Source of the DNA: Caldicellulosiruptor danielii
GTDB lineage: Bacteria > Bacillota > Thermoanaerobacteria > Caldicellulosiruptorales > Caldicellulosiruptoraceae
NCBI RefSeq assembly: GCF_034343125.1
Contig: NZ_CP139957.1
Coordinates: forward strand, 1,325,001-1,389,000
Direction of reading: 5' to 3'
DNA length: 64,000 bases
Part shown: one piece after another, positions 58,682 to 64,000 of the stretch
Numbering within the stretch: position 1 is the first letter of the stretch
How the letters are laid out: each line of letters starts with the position of its first letter
Notes under the pieces: model-generated
The model's database searches: none
The model's input: the letters and a program-made list of their open reading frames with translations, nothing else
What the model was told of the DNA's origin: nothing
Made by a program: the position numbers and the translations under genes

Positions 58682-61600
58682 GTGCCACTGAGAAAGGACA
58701 TAAAAAAGGTTTTGGTAATAGGTTCAGGGCCAATAATAATTGGTCAGGCTGCCGAATTTGACTATTCAGGAAGCCAAGCGTGTAAGGCTTTAAAAGAAGA
58801 AGGAATAGAAGTGGTCCTTATTAATTCAAATCCAGCAACAATTATGACAGACAAAACCATGGCAGACAGCATCTATATTGAACCAATAAACTGCGAAATA
58901 ATCGAAAAGATAATTCAAAAGGAAAAAGTTGACTCTATATTGCCAACCTTAGGTGGTCAGACAGGTCTTAACATTGCGGTTGAGCTTTACAAAAGCGGGA
59001 TTCTGGATAAGTACAACGTAAAGGTGATTGGCACAAACATTGAAGCAATAGAATTTGCTGAAGATAGGCAGCTTTTTAAAGAACTTATGATAAAGATTGG
59101 GGAACCTGTTGTGCCAAGTGAGGTTGTCACTTCTGTTGAGGATGGACTTAAATTTGTCGACAAGATTGGGTTTCCTGTTATTATAAGGCCTGCTTATACA
59201 CTTGGCGGGACAGGCGGTGGCATTGCAAACAACAAAGAAGAGTTTGTTGAAATTGCAAGAAGAGGGCTTGCTTACAGTCCAGTTTCACAGATATTGGTTG
59301 AAAAAAGCATAAAAGGCTGGAAAGAAATAGAGTATGAGGTTATGCGCGACTCAAACGGCTGTCTGATTACCGTGTGTAACATGGAAAATATTGACCCTGT
59401 TGGTATTCACACAGGTGACAGTATTGTTGTTGCACCATCGCAAACACTTTCTGATAAGGAGTATCAGATGCTACGCTCATCTGCCTTAAAGATTATTGAT
59501 GCACTCAAAATTGAAGGTGGTTGTAACGTCCAGTTTGCTCTCAATCCTGACAGCTTTGAATATGCAGTAATTGAAGTAAATCCAAGGGTGAGCAGGTCTT
59601 CTGCTCTTGCTTCTAAAGCAACAGGGTATCCTATTGCAAGAATTGCAGCAAAGATTGCGCTTGGTTTTACGCTTGATGAGATAGAAAATGCTATCACAAA
59701 GATGACTTATGCAAGCTTTGAACCAGCTCTTGACTATGTTGTGTTGAAGATTCCACGCTGGCCTTTTGACAAGTTCACATATGCAAACCGCAAACTTGGA
59801 ACACAGATGAAAGCAACAGGAGAAGTAATGTCAATTGGAAGAACATTCGAAGAAAGTCTTCTCAAGGGCATAAGGTCGCTTGACATTGGTGTTGACAGTT
59901 TGGATTTGCCTGAACTGAGGAATTTTAGCAATGATGAGCTGAAAGCATTAATAAAAGAAGCAGATGACAGGAGAATCTTTGCTTTGGCTGAAGCTTTGAG
60001 AAGAGAGTTTACTATTGATGAGATTTATGATCTTTGCAAAGTTGATAAGTTCTTTTTACACAAGATTAAAAACATCATTGATATGGAAAACAAGATTAAA
60101 AATGAAAACCTTGATGATAAGCTTTTAGCTGCTGCAAAAAAGATGGGGTTTAGTGACAAAACAATTGCAAGCTTGAGAGGTAGCACTGAAAGTGAAATAA
60201 GAACTCTTAGAAAAAAGTTTAACATAAAGCCCGTTTACAAGATGGTAGACACTTGTGCCGCCGAGTTTGAAGCAAAGACGCCTTACTACTACTCAACTTA
60301 TGAAAGAGAAAACGATATAATTCATGATCAAAAACTTGAATCTTCTAAAAAGATAGTTGTGCTTGGGTCAGGGCCAATTAGAATTGGCCAAGGCATTGAG
60401 TTTGACTATACCTCTGTCCACAGTATATACACTCTCTCAAAACTTGGAATAAAGTCTATAATAATAAACAACAATCCAGAAACCGTCAGCACCGACTTTG
60501 ACACATCAGATATGCTATTTTTTGAGCCTTTGACAAAAGAGGATGTTTTAAATGTAATTGAAGAGCTTTCTGCTGATGGTGTGATAGTGCAGTTCGGTGG
60601 ACAGACTGCAATAAAGCTTTCCCAAGACCTTGCAAAAGAAGGAGTTAGAATATTTGGAACAAGTGCAGAGGGAATAGACATTGCAGAGGATAGAGAGAGA
60701 TTTGATAAAATATTAAACAAGTTAAACATAAAACGTCCGCCTGGGTTTACTTGTTATAATGTGGATGAGGCTCTTGAGATAGCAAACAAATTAAAATATC
60801 CTGTCTTGGTAAGGCCTTCTTACGTCCTTGGCGGGCAGGGTATGAAGATTGCATTTGATGATGATGACATCATTGAGATGCTAAGCTATGCAAAAAATCT
60901 TAATGAACATCCTATTTTAATTGACAAATATATAGTAGGGAAAGAGATAGAGGTTGATGCGATATCTGACGGTGAGGATATTCTAATTCCGGGAATAATG
61001 GAGCATATTGAAAGAGCAGGTGTCCACTCAGGTGACAGTATCTCCTTGTACCCTGCAAGAAATATATCAAAGCATATAGAAAACTTGATTGTCAAATACA
61101 CTCAAGATATAGCAAGGGAGCTCAAATGCAAAGGGCTTATTAATGTCCAGTTCATAGTCCAAAACGAGGAACTTTATGTGATAGAGGTAAATCCAAGGGG
61201 AAGTAGGACGGTGCCGTTTTTAAGCAAAGTCACAGGTGTGCCAATGGTTGAACTTGCAACAAAGGTAAGTTTGGGCTATAAATTAAAAGATTTAGTAAAC
61301 ACAGTTGGTCTTTTGCCCAAAAAAGATTTTTATGCTTTCAAAGTACCTGTGTTCTCGTTTGAAAAACTCCCTGACGTTGAGGTATCATTGGGACCAGAGA
61401 TGAAATCAACAGGCGAGGTGATGGGAATATCAAAAGATTATCATATTGCCTTGTACAAAGGACTTATTGCAGCAGGGATAAAACTTCCTCTGACAGGTGG
61501 TGTTCTTTTCACAGTAGCCGACCCTGACAAGAATGAAATAATTCCTATTGCTGAGAAATTTGAAAAGCTTGGGTTTAAGATATATGCAACATCCAAAACA

Positions 61601-61909
61601 GCAAAACATCTTAATTACTATCAGGTTGCTGCAAACTATGTCAGAAAAGTTTCAGAAGGAAGCCCTAACATAATAGATTTGATAAGAAGTGGTAGAATAA
61701 ACATTGTCATAAATACTCCAACAAAGGGAAGACAGCCTCAAAGAGATGGGTTTTTAATCAGAAGGTTTGCAGTTGAAAATAAAGTTCCAATTTTCACATC
61801 TATTGATACGGCAAAGGCTGTTGTTGAAATAATCGAGTTTATAAAACAAAAGAAAGAACTTGACATCTTCAATATAGGAGAGATTGATAATGAAGCTATT
61901 AGACGTTGA
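58682..61909 (+). CDS. carB: Carbamoyl phosphate synthase large subunit
   Basis: Makes carbamoyl phosphate from ammonia, bicarbonate and two ATP. It has 1075 residues with the usual two homologous halves. Each starts with an ATP-grasp unit ([20 protein letters not shown] near 10 and [18 protein letters not shown] near 560), with [10 protein letters not shown] and GGQGMKIAF nucleotide loops. The C-terminal MGS-like allosteric domain (about 940-1075) follows. GTG 58682 follows GAGGTGA. The glutaminase subunit carA, normally just upstream, is not in this cluster. The 3' end overlaps pyrK by 20 nt. Confidence 0.96.
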   Translation: MPLRKDIKKVLVIGSGPIIIGQAAEFDYSGSQACKALKEEGIEVVLINSNPATIMTDKTMADSIYIEPINCEIIEKIIQKEKVDSILPTLGGQTGLNIAVELYKSGILDKYNVKVIGTNIEAIEFAEDRQLFKELMIKIGEPVVPSEVVTSVEDGLKFVDKIGFPVIIRPAYTLGGTGGGIANNKEEFVEIARRGLAYSPVSQILVEKSIKGWKEIEYEVMRDSNGCLITVCNMENIDPVGIHTGDSIVVAPSQTLSDKEYQMLRSSALKIIDALKIEGGCNVQFALNPDSFEYAVIEVNPRVSRSSALASKATGYPIARIAAKIALGFTLDEIENAITKMTYASFEPALDYVVLKIPRWPFDKFTYANRKLGTQMKATGEVMSIGRTFEESLLKGIRSLDIGVDSLDLPELRNFSNDELKALIKEADDRRIFALAEALRREFTIDEIYDLCKVDKFFLHKIKNIIDMENKIKNENLDDKLLAAAKKMGFSDKTIASLRGSTESEIRTLRKKFNIKPVYKMVDTCAAEFEAKTPYYYSTYERENDIIHDQKLESSKKIVVLGSGPIRIGQGIEFDYTSVHSIYTLSKLGIKSIIINNNPETVSTDFDTSDMLFFEPLTKEDVLNVIEELSADGVIVQFGGQTAIKLSQDLAKEGVRIFGTSAEGIDIAEDRERFDKILNKLNIKRPPGFTCYNVDEALEIANKLKYPVLVRPSYVLGGQGMKIAFDDDDIIEMLSYAKNLNEHPILIDKYIVGKEIEVDAISDGEDILIPGIMEHIERAGVHSGDSISLYPARNISKHIENLIVKYTQDIARELKCKGLINVQFIVQNEELYVIEVNPRGSRTVPFLSKVTGVPMVELATKVSLGYKLKDLVNTVGLLPKKDFYAFKVPVFSFEKLPDVEVSLGPEMKSTGEVMGISKDYHIALYKGLIAAGIKLPLTGGVLFTVADPDKNEIIPIAEKFEKLGFKIYATSKTAKHLNYYQVAANYVRKVSEGSPNIIDLIRSGRINIVINTPTKGRQPQRDGFLIRRFAVENKVPIFTSIDTAKAVVEIIEFIKQKKELDIFNIGEIDNEAIRR

Positions 61910-62654
61910 AATAGCTGAAAATAAAATGATTGCAAATGGTATATACCTTCTTTCTTTTGAGTCAGATTATTTAGCAAAGACATTTAAACCAGGAAATTTT
62001 GTAAATATACTTGTTGAGAAAGATTCAATATATCCGCTTTTAAGACGTCCTTTTAGCATTTCATTTGTAAAAGAAAATAAAGTGTTTATTGGATACAAAG
62101 TAGTTGGTATTGGAACACAAATTCTTTCTCGGAAGAAAAAGGGTGATACTATAAATATCTTGGGACCTCTTGGAAATTCCTTTTTGATTGAAAGGTTTGA
62201 TGGCAAAGTAGCAGTGGTGGGGGGAGGAGTGGGAATTTTCCCTCTTCTTTCCCTGTGCCACGAGTTAAAAAAGGCCGGAAATGAAGTGGATGTTTTTCTT
62301 GGATTTAGAAGTAAAAGTGATTTGTTTTTTGTTGATGAGTTTGAAAAAGTTTCAGATAATCTTTTTATATCAACAGATGATGGTAGTATAGGTTTCAAAG
62401 GGAATACGGTTGAGTTTTTTAAAACAAAGATTGCAGAAGGAAATTACAAAGTAGCATTTTCATGTGGTCCTAAACCAATGCTATCTGCCATTAAATCTCT
62501 AAACTTGCCTTTTAAATGTTATGTATCGCTTGAAGAGAAAATGGCTTGTGGAATTGGCGCATGTCTTTGTTGTAGTATTAAAGGAAAAGAGGACAACATG
62601 CTGCATGTGTGTTCAGATGGTCCTGTTTTTGATATAATGGAGGTAGAGATATAA
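61890..62654 (+). CDS. pyrK: Dihydroorotate dehydrogenase electron transfer subunit
   Basis: FAD and 2Fe-2S subunit that passes electrons from PyrD to NAD+. The FAD-binding barrel has [10 protein letters not shown], the NAD-binding part has [12 protein letters not shown], and the C-terminal cysteine cluster [13 protein letters not shown] with a later HVCSDGPVF binds the 2Fe-2S centre. ATG 61890, 9 nt after AGGAG, is used rather than TTG 61884. It starts inside carB, implying coupling. Confidence 0.93.
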   Translation: MKLLDVEIAENKMIANGIYLLSFESDYLAKTFKPGNFVNILVEKDSIYPLLRRPFSISFVKENKVFIGYKVVGIGTQILSRKKKGDTINILGPLGNSFLIERFDGKVAVVGGGVGIFPLLSLCHELKKAGNEVDVFLGFRSKSDLFFVDEFEKVSDNLFISTDDGSIGFKGNTVEFFKTKIAEGNYKVAFSCGPKPMLSAIKSLNLPFKCYVSLEEKMACGIGACLCCSIKGKEDNMLHVCSDGPVFDIMEVEI

Positions 62655-62655
62655 G

Positions 62656-63558
62656 ATGAATTTAGAAGTTGAGATAAGCGGTGTAAAATTCAAAAACCCT
62701 ATAATCGCTGCCTCAGGGACATTTGGGTTCGGTCGTGAATTTTCAAAACTGATTAACCTGGATTTGTTTGGAGGAATCTCAACAAAAGGGATAACTCTCA
62801 AAAAGCGTACCGGAAATCCTCAGCCAAGAATCTGTGAGGTCTACGGTGGGATAATAAATTCAGTTGGACTTGAAAACCCTGGAGTTGAGGCATTTGTAAA
62901 TGATGAGCTTCCTTTTTTAAGAAGATTTGATACAAAGATAATTGCTAATATTAACGGCTTTAGCAAAGAAGAATTTGTAGAACTTGCAAAGATAGTAAGT
63001 CCACTTGTAGATATGTTAGAAGTGAATTTGTCCTGTCCTAATGTAAAGGAAGGCGGTATGGCATTTGGAAAGGATCCTGATAAAGTTTATGAAATAACAA
63101 AAGAAGTAAAGAAGATATCTTCATGCCCTGTAATTGTGAAACTGACACCAAATGTCACAGATATCACAGAGCTTGCTAAAGCAGCAGAAAAAGCAGGAGC
63201 AGATGCAATTTCACTTATAAACACTGTATCTGCTATGGCAATTGACATTGAGACAAGAAGGCCTCTTATTAAGATGGTGACAGGTGGGCTTTCTGGTCCT
63301 GCAATAAAACCAATTGCTATAAGAATGGTGTATGAGTGTTTTCAAAAAGTCAAAATACCTATCATTGGAATGGGCGGAATCATGAATTATAAGGATGCAA
63401 TAGAGTTCTTTTTAGCTGGTGCTACTGCCATTCAGATTGGCACAGTGAATTTTGTAAATCCCAATGCTGTCTTAGAAATAAGGGAAGGAATTGAAAACTA
63501 TTTAAAAGCTCACGGGTTTAAATCAGTTAAAGACTTAGTTGGCAATATTATTATTTGA
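62656..63558 (+). CDS. pyrD: Dihydroorotate dehydrogenase, class 1B catalytic subunit
   Basis: Oxidises dihydroorotate to orotate with FMN. It has [32 protein letters not shown] and the active-site Cys in [11 protein letters not shown] that marks class 1, plus [12 protein letters not shown] for FMN phosphate. The 300-residue length and adjacent pyrK define the NAD-linked 1B type. GGAGGT precedes ATG 62656, 1 nt after the pyrK stop. Confidence 0.96.
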   Translation: MNLEVEISGVKFKNPIIAASGTFGFGREFSKLINLDLFGGISTKGITLKKRTGNPQPRICEVYGGIINSVGLENPGVEAFVNDELPFLRRFDTKIIANINGFSKEEFVELAKIVSPLVDMLEVNLSCPNVKEGGMAFGKDPDKVYEITKEVKKISSCPVIVKLTPNVTDITELAKAAEKAGADAISLINTVSAMAIDIETRRPLIKMVTGGLSGPAIKPIAIRMVYECFQKVKIPIIGMGGIMNYKDAIEFFLAGATAIQIGTVNFVNPNAVLEIREGIENYLKAHGFKSVKDLVGNIII

Positions 63559-63570
63559 GGTGACCTGAAA

Positions 63571-64000
63571 ATGTCAAAGACTACTATTTACCTTATCCGT
63601 CATGCAGAGGCTGAAGGGAATTTCATTAGAAGGTTTCATGGCATAACAGATTCAGATGTGACTGAAAAAGGAAAGCTCCAAGCTCAAAAGCTTGCTGAGC
63701 GTCTGAAAAATGTCCATTTTGATGTTATATATTCAAGCCCTCTCAAAAGGGCATTTTATACTGCCCAGCAGATAGCAAAGGGAAGAGGTATTGAGATAAT
63801 AATAAGAGCAGACTTGGTTGAGATAAACGGAGGAGATTGGGAAGACAGGTGCTGGGATGAACTTCCTATTTTGTACCCAAAAGAATATGAACTGTGGGAA
63901 AAAAGACCGCATGAGCACTGCATGCCAAATGGAGAGAGCATGTATGAGCTTTATCTTCGTGCTGTTTCTGCTTTTGAGGATATTGTAAAGACAAATAGTG
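63571..64000 (+). CDS. Histidine phosphatase family protein, 3' partial
   Basis: The open frame from ATG 63571, behind TTGAGGTGA, runs off the window edge after 143 residues. The start MSKTTIYLIRHAEAEGNF carries the RHxE catalytic motif (here RHAE, as in many family members), followed by FDVIYSSPLKRAFYTAQQIA and the acid region EINGGDWE. The second catalytic His lies beyond the edge. It follows pyrD by 12 nt and may be co-transcribed with the pyr operon. It is a different subgroup from the phosphatase at 9069. Confidence 0.88.
   Translation, partial: MSKTTIYLIRHAEAEGNFIRRFHGITDSDVTEKGKLQAQKLAERLKNVHFDVIYSSPLKRAFYTAQQIAKGRGIEIIIRADLVEINGGDWEDRCWDELPILYPKEYELWEKRPHEHCMPNGESMYELYLRAVSAFEDIVKTNS

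Overview
The window is AT-rich, low-GC Gram-positive (Firmicutes) chromosome. Gene content fits a thermophilic clostridial lineage, most likely Caldicellulosiruptor or a close relative. That assignment is an inference from the fused ispH-rpsA gene, the argR-recN-spoIVB-spo0A order, the sepF-ylmG-ylmH-divIVA-ileS order and an EndoQ-type nuclease; no search was run. Most genes lie on the + strand in tight, often overlapping operons.

Layout. 1-2.3 kb: end of a SteB/MctB-like gene, a GT2 glycosyltransferase and an MraY-like transferase. 2.4-4.1 kb: spermidine synthase and agmatinase. 4.3-7.9 kb: a biotin-dependent cluster with the three catalytic parts of a transcarboxylase (12S-like, 1.3S-like, 5S-like) and a small accessory protein. 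8.0-14.5 kb: YpmA, an RpiR regulator, a histidine phosphatase, a HutP-like protein, aroH, cmk, plsC, ispH-rpsA and a PRC-barrel protein. 14.5-23.9 kb: an AI-2E-family permease, alaS, HIT, nadK, argR, recN, spoIVB, spo0A. 23.9-36.2 kb: spoVB, proC, rnhA, DUF3866, nudF, EndoQ-like, yggS, sepF, yggT, ylmH, divIVA, ileS, aroB. 36.2-48.9 kb: an accessory island. 49.0-50.8 kb: mtnA and mtnP on the - strand. 50.9-53.3 kb: DUF5665, a YteA/DksA protein, lspA, rluD. 53.3-64 kb: a PyrR-attenuated pyrimidine operon (pyrR, pyrP, pyrB, pyrC, pyrF, carB, pyrK, pyrD), then a second histidine phosphatase cut by the window edge.

The island at 36.4-48.9 kb is the most unusual part. It has a BlaI-type repressor and a BlaR1-type membrane metalloprotease, but no beta-lactamase and no penicillin-binding sensor domain. 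Instead, the extracellular domain of the BlaR1-like protein is nearly the same as the N-terminal domain of the exported amidase encoded next to it (58 of 84 residues identical in my hand alignment). Around these genes are secreted or membrane-anchored beta-propeller-like proteins, an NlpC/P60-type protein, an RlpA-like gene and a lipoprotein. Seven promoters in the island carry BlaI-like dyads (core TACA-N2-TGTA), in two fixed architectures. One promoter was copied together with the first codons of blaI. A collapsed duplicate of the propeller/NlpC genes lies at 48.1-48.8 kb. I infer a self-contained envelope-responsive regulon that grew by promoter duplication.

Three reading frames are broken at or beside homopolymer runs (ispH-rpsA, recN, and the start of the lipoprotein gene). 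This points either to sequence errors or to real slippage. No rRNA, tRNA, CRISPR array or transposase gene was recognised.
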